Shown: positions 1 through 10,860, counted from the first letter of the stretch. The stretch is DNA of 64,000 nt from Loripinus fragilis (GCA_964019695.1 OZ026530.1:42579716-42643715); one strand, 5' to 3'. Notes: a model not told the origin generated them from the letters alone. Translations and numbers: made by a program.

Positions 1-209
1 AAATAAGTCAAATATTACCTTGAACTTGGTCAATTTTTGCACACAGAATTCTCCTATTTTCCTCCATCAGAAATTTAAGTTTTTTGCACAAACATGTAGT
101 GTGATATGTGATCTAGTACAGCTGGAATTTAAATTTAACAAAATTTAATTCAAAAAGTCACTTTTCTTGCTAATCCGATAGTACATAACACTCATATAAT
201 AGCCGACCA
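1..209. repeat. left arm of a long inverted repeat
   Basis: This stretch is the reverse complement of 3585-3793, with roughly 85-90% identity by eye over about 200 bases. Both contain the same landmarks in mirrored order: GGTCAATTTTTGCACACAG, a block ending in CACAAACATGTAGTGTG, and an outer CACTCATATAATAGCC. The arm is cut by the window edge, so its outer end and any target duplication are not visible. It suggests a mobile element or foldback block at least 3.8 kb long covering the start of the window. I see no coding capacity in the arm. Confidence 0.75.
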
Positions 210-394
210 GGCGTAATGTACATGTTTATCTACACCTGTAAACAGGGCTACCGATCCATATCCTTAATAGGAAAATACAAATAATACCTACATGTATAAT
301 TGTAATACATATTTATGAGCCTGACTTCCTAGAATGAATATTAAGCGGAATCTAATTAGTGCACGTAACATGGTGTTCTTTATTATCACCACCC

Positions 395-880
395 TTTTTT
401 AAAGGGGGGATTGTATTTGCCTCTCCCCGTCTGTCCGTTCGTCCGTCCGTCCGTCTGTATGTTATGCTCTATCCTCCTTAAGCATTGGACGAAATCCAAC
501 CCAGTTTGGTGTACGAGATTTTCATATGAGTGGGGTGTGCGGCAGCTTTTTTTTTTGGCCATCCCCTGGGGCCCCGGGGAGGGTTCAAAGGTCAACTATC
601 AGATTCGAAAAGTCAATTTCAAAGATTTTGTACTAAATTTTATGTTTGTTCTCAAAAATAAAAGAAATGGGATTTTCATTATGTCGCCTGGGTCATACTC
701 CAGGGGGTTGGACTTGGGGTTGCCAGTGGGTCATTTTTTTTTCCAAACATGGTCGTGTGCATATCAAATTGAAGGGGATGGTGAGCAGAACGGGGAACAA
801 GTTAAATGTTCACCCTATGGTCAAACTTGTGACCTTAGGTATAGTCAATAGGTCAATTATCATTGAATTTTCTCGAGAAC
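395..880. repeat. dispersed repeat with (GTCC)n tract
   Basis: A tetranucleotide tract of GTCC/GTCT units lies at about 429-458, next to low-complexity T and G runs. The following sequence drifts through two overlapping short open frames without recognisable domains. The GTCC tract with flanking GAAATCCAACCCAGTTTGG-type text resembles the tails of dispersed bivalve repeats, and comparable tracts occur at 34480-34510, 28799-28812 and (as GGAC) 44176-44236 in this window. The open frames here are best read as chance frames over a repeat, not as genes. Confidence 0.5.
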
Positions 881-2136
881 GTGGGGTAATTGCGATGGCA
901 CCCAATCGACTACGCGATTACAAGTACTCTCATTTTCTTAGATGTTTCAAAATTCGGAGATGGTTGTTCGATTGCTCTTTTAGATTCTCATTTACACCAA
1001 TAGTTCGTCTGTGGCATGATGCCTGCGCACTGGATTCAATGGAAAGGAATGCTTACATAAGAGCGTGTGAGCTTTCACAGCATTGGATTCAATTTGACTA
1101 TTAATGCCAAAGGTTATAATCAAATTAAGAAATTGAAGAGAAGCTTAGGCAATAAATAAAATAAACATTTTATATTAGTGCGTAATGTACATTTCAATAC
1201 AGGAATTGACATTTAACGCAAAAAAATGACACACGGTTTTTTAAAAGTCAATGAACGACAATGAAGTAAAACGTGTGTGCAAACCACCAGACTGATTACC
1301 ATAGTCCTCATTGTGCAACACACTGAAAACGAAACATCATTTAGTGCATGAACAATAAATTCACCAGTTAGACTCCATGCACTGAAAAACAAGAGTTTTT
1401 AGTGGAAGCTAAGCAGCTACTGGTAGAGGGGCCTCAAAAGCTTTAGTCTATAAGTTTGTATTGTTTCGGACAATGAATAGAGAACACAGAACGTTTTTTG
1501 AAAGAGAAAGTGCTAGGTTTAATAAAAAGAAAAATATAGCAGCTTAGCCGTCACCTCATTTGGTACCAGCTCACACATTCCATTCTACAGTAAAGGTGAT
1601 CAGATTGATTTTGGACTTCGTACAAGCACATTTAGTTATACACATATCGCATATCAGATCCTAGAGCTTAGTTGACAGTGATTGTATAAATAAAAGGGAA
1701 GTATAATATAATGCAGAAACACAGAAAGCAGCTCTCACAAATGAAAATGAAGTCATGCTCAAATTTTACATGCGGAATCCTGCAGATGCCTACAGTCTGA
1801 TAGAGTCTCTGTTGACTGCTTCAGCAAATTAAGGTCCTTAGACACTGAAAAAAAAGCATTTGTCTTAAGTGCACTTACTTAATTAAGTATATACTATTGC
1901 AATCATCTGGGTGAAGAAAAGACAGCTGGTTGCTTTATTGTACTTGCTGTCGTGTGGCTGCAATTACCTTGTGTCTCTTCCACAAGTTGCCATGGATCGG
2001 TCTGTTGTCTGTGGCATTGGCTTACCATCCCCAATTGCTCAGGCTGATCAGAATCAACTCGGGGAATGCATACTCATATTAAGCAGGCCCTTTCCAATAG
2101 TGCACCATGAAATCTTTATTTTCTTATTTTTCAAGT
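881..2136. other. no recognised feature
   Basis: AT-rich sequence with a few short open frames (for example 75 codons at 1911-2138) that show no family motif. No repeat, RNA gene or splice structure could be supported. It lies inside the interval bounded by the inverted repeat arms 1-209 and 3585-3793. Confidence 0.5.
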
Positions 2137-2137
2137 A

Positions 2138-2265
2138 AACATATGTTGTGGCTTCTCAAAAGAACCGTTTCAACAAGACCGTTCTTTTAAGCACCCAACA
2201 CAAATGTTTGGACCGGTAGATATGGAAGTATTCACAATTATATGCTAAAACCCTGTCAATCTAGA
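2138..2265. repeat. solo terminal repeat of the 33.2-kb MITE family
   Basis: The segment reads ACATATGTTGTGG, then AAAGAACCGT, a short loop, CCGTTCTTTTAAGCACCCAA and AACACAAATGTTTGGACCGG. This is the same order as the left terminus of the element at 33203-33775. No partner terminus was found nearby, so this is either a solo end or the remnant of a deleted copy. The AGAACCGT/ACGGTTCT pair forms a small hairpin. Confidence 0.55.
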
Positions 2266-2923
2266 GCTCTGCTTAGTAAGATGACAGGGCTTCAGAATTT
2301 GCGCTATAAAAGCTCTGTAAAATGCACACACCATAAATGAGCCAGCACATGAGATTATGACACCTCTCTCATTATAGAGCAACAAAAGCTTAGGCGAGCC
2401 TGTACAAATGCATAGATTTGCCTGACATTTCGCTTCTCAGTCGAAGACCCACACCAAATTTGAGATCACCGGCTTAGCTGGAAAGGTCTGTCGGCGTTCA
2501 AAGGATGTTCTATGTATAAATGCAACAAGTACCAAACACTCAAGTAAGAATTTGAGTAGTACTTGTTCGGAACGCTAAACCTACCACAGCCTCTTTGAAC
2601 ATTAACACCTTAAAGGCTGGAAACACCCAAATCAGTAATTTTCAAACAATGAAGACTGCTGAAAGATATGAAATTTTATTTAAAATATAGCCTTAATCTT
2701 AACTATTTGTTAACCTATATGGCTGAGACAAAAAGTGATTTTAAGAGAAATCTATTCTTTATTAATTGGAAATGATAGCCTTCTGAAGCGCCCACAGGTA
2801 ATTGAAGTAATGTCATTGGCCCATCGAATAGCATTCTCCGGGTTTTTATAAAATAACTCTCAGAGTGCAAGATATAGATAGTGACCAGAGAACACCATAT
2901 TACCTATTATAGGGCTTTTGGGG

Positions 2924-3448
2924 CACTGTAACAGCGGCACCTCATGATTGGGAAATTAGGACTGGTCAACCTTCTAAAGACATAGGTAATAGCTGAAAAT
3001 GAGGCGTGGTTTTATATGAAAGTAACTATCATCTTGCGCCAGAACACCTCAGCGAAGACACAAATCATATGAATTAACCCTTAAAACACCAGCAAAATAA
3101 AATGTCTGTTTATTGGTTAACATAAATATAGAAGCATACAGTGTGGACCCAAACCAGACTGATCCTATTAAAGCAGTCTGGTCTGGATCTACACTGTATA
3201 TCGAAGGGTCTTCAAATATTTCAGCAGACGACATAGGCATACGATTTTTGTTATATACACTTAAAGGGTTAATAAACGTAAGTACAGTGTATATATGGTC
3301 AGGATTTTAATGAAAATCACGCTTGTTTGCATGACTAAAACAACTTAATAACTCTTTACCAATAGATAGAACCTGATTTCCCTTTTTGAGCAGATGAAAG
3401 AGCCGAACCACGTTCAGATATGAATATTTAAGTTACCGCCTTTACAGA
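2924..3448. mobile_element. MITE family A, copy 1 (divergent)
   Basis: About 525 bases with degenerate terminal inverted repeats (CACTGTAACAGCGGC at left; ACCGCCTTTACAG at right). The internal landmarks have the same order as copies at 11.8, 47.9 and 56.0 kb: CCTCATGA, ATTAGGACTGGTCAACC, GAGGCGTGGTTTTAT, TTAAAACRCCAGCAAAATAA, a central palindrome (3139-3199), AAGGGTTAATAAA and AGATATGAATATTTAAGTT. It has no transposase. This copy has lost base pairing in the central palindrome and in the ends, which suggests it is the oldest copy. Overlapping open frames on both strands are by-products of the palindrome. Confidence 0.8.
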
Positions 3449-3584
3449 AACAAAACAGCTCCATTATACACGAATCTCCGCTCATGTTTTTGTATTCATT
3501 GTATTTGCCAAAGAAGGAGATAGATTAGTAGACGTGTATATGTAAACTTACTTACCTGTATAACTGACATGTATATTATTGTCA

Positions 3585-3793
3585 ATGGCTATTATATATG
3601 AGTGTTAGGTGTTATAGGATTAGAAAGAAAAGTGATCTTGTGAATAAAAATTTGTACATTTTAAATTCCAGCTGTACTAGATCACATATCACACTACATG
3701 TTTGTGCAAAAAACTTAAATTTCTGATGGAGGAAAGTAGGAGAATTCTGTGTGCAAAAATTGACCAAGTTCAAGGTAATATTTGACTTATTTA
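3585..3793. repeat. right arm of a long inverted repeat
   Basis: Reverse complement partner of 1-209. Homology ends near 3793, just past GGTAATATTTGACTTATTTAC. The segments between the arms (210-3584) include MITE copy A1 and a solo terminal repeat, so the arms enclose older insertions. Confidence 0.75.
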
Positions 3794-4484
3794 CTGTTTG
3801 TGTATATTTCATTCAGCAGCAAAATTGTAAACTATATTACATATATCTCATGATTATTTCTGAAATTCAGAGCGAAATTGGACATTATTCTTGTGACAGC
3901 GCAAAATTCAAAGCACCTGCAGATTTTAGCCACCACGCCATATTGGCCACATGAATATCCTTAATGTTAACCCTAGTTTTCTTTCGCTGACTGAAAACTG
4001 AGATTCCATTGCATGAAATGAAACTACCCCGGACTGAATAAGAAAATTTTAATGATAAAATGTAGTGATATTTGCTTAAAAAATAAACACGACGTGTAGC
4101 GCATAATTAAGGTGGAGCAGTACTTTTAGGACATTTTCAACAGTTTTGACCCATCATATTGCAGACAAACTCTGTGCCTTTTTTAATTCGCCTTCGATAC
4201 GATTGAATAGATTTAAGTGATTTCTAACCCTGAATGCTAAATTCAGTTTCGTAATATCTAACAACAAAGAAATACGCTTTTTATAAAAAATTAATAATAC
4301 CTTTTTTGATATTCCATATCCATAATCTGCATGTATATTTTGACATTCCCCCTATCCATATATATATTTATATAACAAAATCTACTCGCTGATTGCACAT
4401 GATTTCTGTACCATATGCACTGCCTTATTATTAATAGCATATGCATTTCACTTGCAAGTGTACAGCAGACTGTTAGGTGATGAC
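3794..4484. other. no recognised feature
   Basis: AT-rich sequence with no coding, RNA or repeat signal that I could match elsewhere in the window. Confidence 0.5.
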
Positions 4485-4945
4485 TATATTATTTGTTTGT
4501 TTGTTTTGTTGCTTTACGTCCCAGTCAACAGCTATGGTCATGAGGGGACGGTAAGTTCACCTAACCACACTTTTTCCTGGGCAAGCTTGAACAAGCGATT
4601 AACCAGTAATTCGTGCACATACTTTCCCTCGTAATTGACTTTCTTTCTTTCTTTATATACTGCCAGACCCTCTTTCGAGTATTATCGGCAGGTGTACTTT
4701 GTACACTCCTGGTTGCAGGATGAAAGCCTACAAGTAACCATATCTAAATTACCACAGGGTTCTTTAACCTGCACAGTGGGTGACTCTCCCTGCACTGGGG
4801 ACATCAAGTTAACGTCCTGATCCGAAGGACGATGCATTTATCTAATGTCATCCCTGCAAATGGCACTAGAGAAATCGTGTTCTAACCTGGGACTTCTAGC
4901 ACCAGAGGCAAGTGCCTAACCACTGAGCTACCACGCACAACAACC
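4485..4945 (-). mobile_element. tRNA-derived SINE, long variant
   Basis: On the minus strand the 5' end (near 4940) reads TGGTAGCTCAGTGGTTAGGC, a match to the RNA polymerase III A box, followed about 40 bases later by a B-box-like GGTTAGAACAC. The 3' end (near 4490-4530) reads GTTGACTGGGACGTAAAGCA followed by an AAAAC/AAAC-type tail. The same 3' tail closes the shorter SINEs at 28084-28291 and 26074-26280, while the middle is different, so tail sharing between SINE families is likely. No clear target duplication was found. It would be transcribed by polymerase III and mobilised by a partner LINE. Confidence 0.7.
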
Positions 4946-5958
4946 GTTCTTGAATGAATCAGCGGTAGGGAGGAGAATGACTGTAGAAATTATTTAATGA
5001 TCAATCTCCACGAAAGTATGGGACCGGGCCGGGATCTGATGTTGATTATATTGGACGGGACACTCCCTAAACAGTGCAGCAAACATTGAAGACCCAGATA
5101 AAATGCCACACGTATCATTTTACCTCAGTCTCAAGTGGGGGGGGGGGATGGGGGCAAAATAAGATAAAGAAATAAAAGTGTTGGTGCATATATTTATGTG
5201 CAGTCTCGTCAGAGCCTTTGCTGGTGGCAGATACATACACTGTATCGTAACACAATTTGAAGGTAAGCGTAAGAAAAAACAAACCGAAACATGTATATAA
5301 ACATGTGAGGGATGAAATTAGTGACCTCATATTACCTGGGCCCGGGGTTATATTTTTTCATACTCAACCCAAATGAAATGAAATTTATCATGTTCATAAA
5401 TATATAAAAAAAGCCAACATTGGTTGGCATTTTAAAACTCTTATAAGCATGAAAAATACAATATCTGAGAGTTTAAAAGCAAGAATATTCTACATTCTCA
5501 GCATATCATTTTCATGAGCTGTTGAAATTCATGCTCAGTTCATTTGAGCATGAAAATAGTTTTATAACCTCAGGACCTGGTCCTTAGAGAGTGCTCATAT
5601 CTGGAGTTGCTAATGGATATATAAAACTCTATGCATGGTTGGTAAATAGAACACCTGTAATTGTCTTTTAAGCAAGCAGTTACTTAACAGGTATTTCAGT
5701 TATTGTCAGGGATTTTATGCCTAACATCCACCGAAGTTTGACTGACAGTATATGTGCTGTTCTGGGCATGGCATGGGAATGCATATTTTTTGATATGGTG
5801 GAATTGTTTTGTAAGATCCTCTATGTTACATAAAATAGCTCAATGCAGATTCTTGGGGAACATGTTTTTTTGAAATTATCTATCATATTTAAGGCGGTTC
5901 ATATAGATTTACACATGTAGGTAATGACATATTTTTCTCAACTGGAAAGTGTTGCTGT
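4946..5958. other. no recognised feature
   Basis: Contains a G-rich homopolymer run near 5138-5146 and a short self-complementary GCCAACATTGGTTGGC at about 5414. Otherwise no gene or shared repeat was supported. Confidence 0.45.
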
Positions 5959-6631
5959 TTTAGCTCATCAGAACCAAGGGAACAAGGTGAGCTATTATGA
6001 TTGGTCTTTGTGCATGTGTTGTGCATCTGTCGTCTATACTTTATTTCTTTAAATATCTTTTGAACCTCGGGTGAGAGACCCAGGAACGCAATGCCTTCTT
6101 TCTATTTTTTTTATAAAATTTTGAATTAGATTATATAAAATATCATTTCAATTTGTCTAAGTCCAGCAACATGGGAGGTTAATAAGATAAAGGGAAGATA
6201 AACTGATCAAACCTTAAACTTTAGAAAATTTTCATTCAACCATCTTGGTATATTGATTGTTTAACCCATCGCAGTCATAGCTTCTTTCCTGATCCATTAA
6301 AATATATATTTGTTTCCTATTCCCCATGTCTTTTGCTTTAGAAATGAATCCTTTCAATAGCAATTCAGCAAAACTAGCACAGTGTTGATGTGGTCGATGC
6401 ATGGAACAGTAAATCACTTCTCTTACGTAATCATGTTTAAATGATAAAATACCAGGTGGGTGCAACGTTCCAAAAGAATACTGTTTAATGAGTTGAAAGA
6501 CCACGATAGTTCATTTTATTGTGTTCACCAAATTTATGGAGTACTATTCTTAAACGCAATTGTGTAGAACTCCTAATTGTCATATCAAAAATAAAAGAGT
6601 GACAAATTTTGGGGTTTGTGTTATCATTAGA
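5959..6631. other. no gene; possible fragment of a dispersed repeat
   Basis: TTTTAGCTCATCAGAACCAA + GGTGAGCTATTATGATTGGT near 5958-6003, followed by a TTTGAACCTCGGGTGAGAGA word, resembles the start of a bivalve dispersed repeat I have seen, but no second copy exists in the window. A 90-codon minus-strand frame at 6232-6504 has no motif. Confidence 0.3.
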
Positions 6632-6722
6632 TAGTGCTTGACTTTTATGTACCGTCACAATCAAACATAAAGCCAGATAGTGCTCGACTTTTATGTATTG
6701 TCACAATCATACATAAAGCCAA
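6632..6722. repeat. short tandem duplication, about 47-bp unit
   Basis: Two adjacent copies of a unit reading ATAGTGCTTGACTTTTATGT, then GTCACAATCAAACATAAAGCC (second copy GTCACAATCATACATAAAGCC). They differ at only a few bases, so the duplication is recent. Sequence on either side (5959-6631 and 6723-7202) shows no recognised feature. Confidence 0.75.
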
Positions 6723-7346
6723 TTTAGGTAAAAAAAATGTATCTATGTAGGTCTTTACCCTAGATTACTTTCTCCTCTGGCATTAAATCCCCATTACCAT
6801 GTTACTTTGTACACCCAAACGCCAATTGAGAGTCTCTGTAATACATCAATCATTTGCAACCATTAAGGGAGGTCTGTGGATATCCCAGCTAAGATGCTGC
6901 GCTAGAAAAGGGAATGCTGACCGCCCCACTATTCTCCATAGCTGGTGGCTTAGTGATTACAAAATGAATAACTGGTGCATATATCAATTGTGTGCATATA
7001 ATACGACAAATTAATATATTTAATGACGGTTTACCTTCATTACGCATGACGGTGCACCATAATTTCCTAAACATTTCAATCAACAGAGGGGATGTATATA
7101 AGAAAACATCAACATTAGAGTCAATAGTTTATTTTTTACCAAAGTGTTTGTTTTGATAGAAAGCCTACCACATTATTGGTAAGCTATTCCATACTGGTTT
7201 TTAGTATAGCTTTACAAAGTTAAACTGGCACTCATGAATATGCCGTATAAACTCGTATAACTCCGTAAAACTAATTTTAGATTTGCAAACATTATGAAAA
7301 GTATTGATTTCAGACACAAGTTTTTCCTACTCATGTATCCATCACT

Positions 7347-7412
7347 GTCCCGCTTAGCCATTTGGATAGAGGGCATAGCTGTAAAGGTTGAGATCGTGGT
7401 TTCGAGTCTCAC
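7347..7412 (+). other. tRNA-like segment with A and B boxes
   Basis: Reads GCTTAGCCATTTGGATAGAG (A-box region) and, 40-50 bases later, GGTTTCGAGTCTC (B-box region). A sister copy at 55321-55385 (minus) has the more canonical GGGTTCGAGTC. The acceptor ends do not form a convincing seven-base stem, so I call it a tRNA-derived promoter remnant, not a tRNA gene. Confidence 0.6.
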
Positions 7413-7547
7413 GACATATAATATATATATTTTTTTTTAAATATTTTCATTTTTATCATAAATCATGACTTGCACGATTTTTAAAAGACTACGTGTAAAA
7501 GTAAATGTAATAGAATTCATTTTAAAGCATTATATTAGTTAGGAACT

Positions 7548-7909
7548 ATGATATCTACTGAGAAATCGTTAAAACATTTAAAATCAAAAGACGACTTTCT
7601 CATAGCTTATGTTTCAACCTATTTTGAGCAACACTCAGGGGGGACAGCTCATCATATATTCAACATACTGTTCAGGCAACTGGGGTCAGCAGAAGAACCG
7701 TTTTCCAAGTACGAAAAGAACTTCGAGAAACCGGTACATTTTCGTCGCCGCAAAGTTCGAAAAGGGGACAATACAAACCTGTGGATGACTTTGCTGAGGC
7801 TGTTATCAGAAACAGTGTGCAGGAGTTTTACACCCACCGCCATCAGCTTCCGACCATAAATAATCTCTTATCAGTCTTGAAAACAGACATCATGTCAACT
7901 ATCCATTAA
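7548..7909 (+). pseudogene. transposase-like N-terminal helix-turn-helix relic
   Basis: A relic of roughly 120 codons. The start ATG is at 7548. A single-base deletion near 7637, relative to the sister copy at 50.1-50.4 kb, forces a frame change. After it the frame reads through TGVSRRTVFQVRKELRETG, a helix-turn-helix-like stretch. It then reaches DDFAEAVIRNSVQEFYTHRH and QLPTINNLLSVLKTDI before a stop at 7907. This order (HTH, short Pro/Ser/Lys-rich linker, acidic DDF followed by an IR..V.EFY...LPT...LL..LK block) is one I associate with the DNA-binding N-terminus of IS630/Tc1/mariner-superfamily DDE transposase-like proteins. No catalytic DDE domain follows, so it cannot transpose itself. 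Assignment is by motif recognition only. Confidence 0.6.
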
Positions 7910-7989
7910 ATTAAAATAAACAAGAAACAATATGATCATAACTCAAAAAGAATATAAACTTAAAAATGATGCCTAAAATAACTATACCC

Positions 7990-8056
7990 AGTGGGAATCG
8001 AACCCTCGCATTCCGGAATATGAGTTAATCGTCTTACCACTACACCACTGCCTCAG
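7990..8056 (-). other. tRNA-like segment with A and B boxes
   Basis: On the minus strand: GCAGTGGTGTAGTGGTAAGA (A box), then GGTTCGATTCC (a perfect B-box consensus) and CCACTGGG. It faces the other tRNA-like segment at 7347-7412, so the two internal polymerase III promoters are convergent within one element. A near-identical copy lies at 49915-49978 (+). Confidence 0.65.
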
Positions 8057-8209
8057 CATTGCCAGATCACCTTGCTAAGAGATACTTATTCCATGCATTA
8101 ATCAATCAAAATAGCTAATACACACCGAACGTGGCCGAATGATGTACCGAACGTGACCGAATGATGTCGAAGATTAATGAGTGCCTGTTTAACTTTGTTT
8201 ATCTATACT

Positions 8210-8934
8210 CAGACATTTATATTTGTTTTATCTAGTCAACCGAAAGGGGAAAATTCCAAAACACTGATTCAATTTTGCTGTGATAGGGTGCAAAAGACAG
8301 GACAAAATATGACCGAAAAGGCCTAAAACTACATCTCCGCCTTAAAAAATAGAAACTTTTCATTACATATTGTTGATTCCAAGATTTAAACTACCGTGTA
8401 TGACAAGTTTTTCTTTTTTAAAAGACATGCTGTGGGATATTTCGACAGTTACTGCTAAGGGCCTTTTCGTGGGCGCTATTTTCTACCCCACAAAAGTGAT
8501 ACACATTACTTTTTATATTGTAAAGCTGATTTTATACCGAACAATAAAAGATTGCAATGCCAGATTTACCTGTTTTAATCCTTATAGTGGTTAACACTAA
8601 ATATAGGAAAGTATAAATTAAACACTTATTAAAAATGTCTGGAACAAAATACGATATAATTGCTGGCCAGGGGTTTTGTGGATCTGGGGAGAATGGCTAT
8701 TTATTATCATGGAGCTGGGGAGCACTGGTAAATATTATAGGGGAGCTAGGGAGCAAGCTCATAATTTTTTGGGATATAGGGAGCCTTGCCAAAAAGCAAA
8801 AAAAAAAGGAAAGGAAAGGCCTCCATTTTGTTTGAGTTTTTAAAAACTTCTGCTTCGGGGGGGGGGGGGGAGCTAGCCCCACACACCCCCTTGTTAATTC
8901 TAAATGTATTTATTTTCATACTTACTTGCTCATC
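8210..8934. other. no gene; purine-rich GGGGAG stretch
   Basis: 8640-8790 repeats GGGGAG/TAGGGAG motifs at irregular spacing, similar in flavour to 9690-9850. A C/G homopolymer run lies near 8859-8871. No coding region was supported. Confidence 0.45.
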
Positions 8935-9036
8935 TATTAATCCTTGCTTAGTATTGTTTCAATCCAGGAAGACCCGTACCTTTATAACTGAAAGATTGTT
9001 GATGACGTAAAGAATAAAATCAAACAAAACAAAAAA
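8935..9036 (+). mobile_element. 5'-truncated SINE (3' tail only)
   Basis: Matches the 3' half of the intact SINE at 28084-28291: CCTTGCTTAGTATTG, TTCAATCCAGGAAGACCCG, ATAACTGAAAGATTGTTGA, GACGTAAAGAA and an AAAC-rich tail. The tRNA-derived head is missing, as expected for incomplete reverse transcription. Confidence 0.75.
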
Positions 9037-10493
9037 CATGTTCATCTAGATTGAATTAAGTAAGAAATATGGCAAGTAACTTTTCTTGTTGATTTTTTCC
9101 CTTAAAATTGTTGATTTTTAGGTTGGTAATAACAAACTTTGGGGCGCCCTAGATTCCTACGGATCTCACCATTTTTGTCAAATGTTACGAGGCCACCTAC
9201 ACATCTGCTATTTTATTACCTTTTTAAGTAATTAGCCGTTTTAAAGGAATATTTGAAAAATGCTTATCGGATATATACTAAACTTTAACTGAAGTTAAAC
9301 AAGCGTATAGGCACTGATAGCAATTGCAGAAAAATACTTTTTATAGATAAATGCTCTCACTAAAGTGTCTAGAAAAATCTAGTTTAAGCTGGTGGAAAAA
9401 ATCAGCCCCTGTTCCCAAAAAGAAACCGGAATGGTATGTTTCTAAACCTCCAAGCCTACTCTTCCAGGTACAGCAACAACATTTTAAGGATGGCCTCATA
9501 CTTTGAGCCATATATAATGCATTTCATTGAAATAAATTATATGACATGCATTCCATGGCTTTTATATGTCATGTATTCTATGGAAAAGTCATGTCTCTAC
9601 ATGTATTAGACAAAATATTACGTGATCATTAAGTCATGCGCTCTTATATAGCTTCATAGTTTTTAAGTATGTGATTTTATCCTACGGAAAGATAAATACA
9701 TTTTAGGGAGAATTGGCTAATATTTTTTAGGGATTTGGAGAAAAGCTGAGCTATTTTTTAGGGATTTGGGGAGCGAAGACAACTACCTTTAGGGAGACAA
9801 GGAAATTATTTGCAAGGAGGCGAGGAGATGAATGCATAATTTTCAGGGATCGATAGAGCACAGACCCTGGGGGCCTCAGCTTTAGAAACTACATTATTCT
9901 GCGAACATTTTGATATATTTTTCATAATTTTGGGATGAAAACTTCTTATCCCAAAATTCGAGTTTTTCCTGACCACTGCTGAAATTATTTAACAAATAGT
10001 AAAAATGCCCCGTTTTTTCCGTAGACCTTTTAAAAACCTAATAATATCCCTTTTTAAATAATATGAGGAAAATTGCTGGTGACAAGGCGTAGTGAAGACT
10101 TTTATGAAGCCTTTTATATTTATTTTGTTGAAATAAAAAAACAACACTTAAACTCCCCAATTAGAGATCTCTAACAATGGTGTTGTACTTTATTTCTATT
10201 TTTAAGATTATCGGCAGATGGCGGAAAATCACGAGTATAGTAAATCAGTGACCGTTTCTTTTGCCTTAGGGGTATTATAATTTCTCAGTTAGATCAGTAT
10301 GATTATAAAGATCAGTATGATTATAATAAATTCCCTTTAATAATGACTCCGACCCAGAATGAAGATAAAGAATATTCAGTTTGAAAAACAAAACAAAAAC
10401 ATTTTTTCAATTATGGTATAACCATTTATATTGTGTTGTATGTATATTAAGAGATGTTGATGTTAATATTTCTAAAAGCATAACATAATAATG
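9037..10493. other. no recognised feature
   Basis: AT-rich. 9690-9850 carries several loose TTTAGGGA/GGGGAG motifs like those near 8.7 kb. No coding region or matched repeat was found otherwise. Confidence 0.4.
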
Positions 10494-10685
10494 GGCCTTA
10501 ACGCGAGGAGACCTGGCATATTACATACGAACAATAACGGCGCAGACCAGCCAGTACATTCGCGCATTTTGATCAGTGCCTTTGTTATTTGTTTATTGGA
10601 AAGTAAAATAACTTAGGCGTCATACAGAATTTTTAATTTTCAATCAAGTCTCTGTATCTGAGCAGGTTGGTATGAGCCTTACATG
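10494..10685. mobile_element. MITE family B, partial copy
   Basis: Begins GGGCCTTAACGCGAGGAGAC and follows the same course as copies at 26.5, 32.3 and 55.8 kb: CGCAGACCAGCC, CCTTTGTTATTTGTTTATTGG, AAGTCTCTGTATCTGAGCAG, TATGAGCCTTACATG. The right terminal repeat (CAGGTTTTCTCGCGTC type) is absent, so the copy is 3'-truncated where the integrase relic begins. Confidence 0.7.
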
Positions 10686-10790
10686 ACTTTTACTCCAAAG
10701 ATAGATGAACTTTATTTGACGGGTGTATGTAGAGAGGTAACACAATTTTGTAAGGCTTGTGCCACTTGTCAAAGGACAAATCAAAATATA
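10684..10790 (+). pseudogene. Ty3/gypsy integrase zinc-binding relic
   Basis: The frame starting at 10683 reads ELYLTGVCREVTQFCKACAT followed by CQRT. The GVCREVTQFCKxCxxCQRT block is the CC half of the HHCC zinc-binding domain found at the N-terminus of LTR-retrotransposon integrases, just ahead of the catalytic core. The His half, the core and the long terminal repeats are absent. The downstream side is interrupted by the TIR element that begins at 10861. It is a short dead fragment. Confidence 0.6.
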
Positions 10791-10860
10791 AAGGTCGTAA
10801 ATACTCACTGTTATAGTGACTGTGTACCTCAGAGAAGCATATCCTCTAAGGAGGTAGAGG

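Larger units (their letters stand above)
7203..8209. mobile_element. 1-kb TIR element (deletion derivative of the 49.8-kb element)
   Basis: The ends form a terminal inverted repeat of about 34 bases: AGTATAGCTTTACAAAGTTA at left, and its near complement ending in AACTTTGTTTATCTATACT at right, each followed inward by GGCACTCAT. The left 290 bases match the reverse complement of 55250-55530. The right 710 bases match the reverse complement of 49760-50480. The element therefore equals the two outer parts of the 5.8-kb element joined near 7490. It contains tRNA-like promoter pairs at both ends and a transposase-like helix-turn-helix relic. No full transposase is present, so it is non-autonomous. 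Confidence 0.8.

Noticed and set aside
411..1104. Overlapping 146- and 152-codon open frames as a gene
   Set aside because: They begin in a GTCC tetranucleotide tract and low-complexity T/G runs, overlap in different frames and show no domain or splice pattern.
3049..3310. Short genes on both strands sharing SVDPxQT..GSTLY peptides
   Set aside because: The peptides arise from the central palindrome of MITE A read on either strand.
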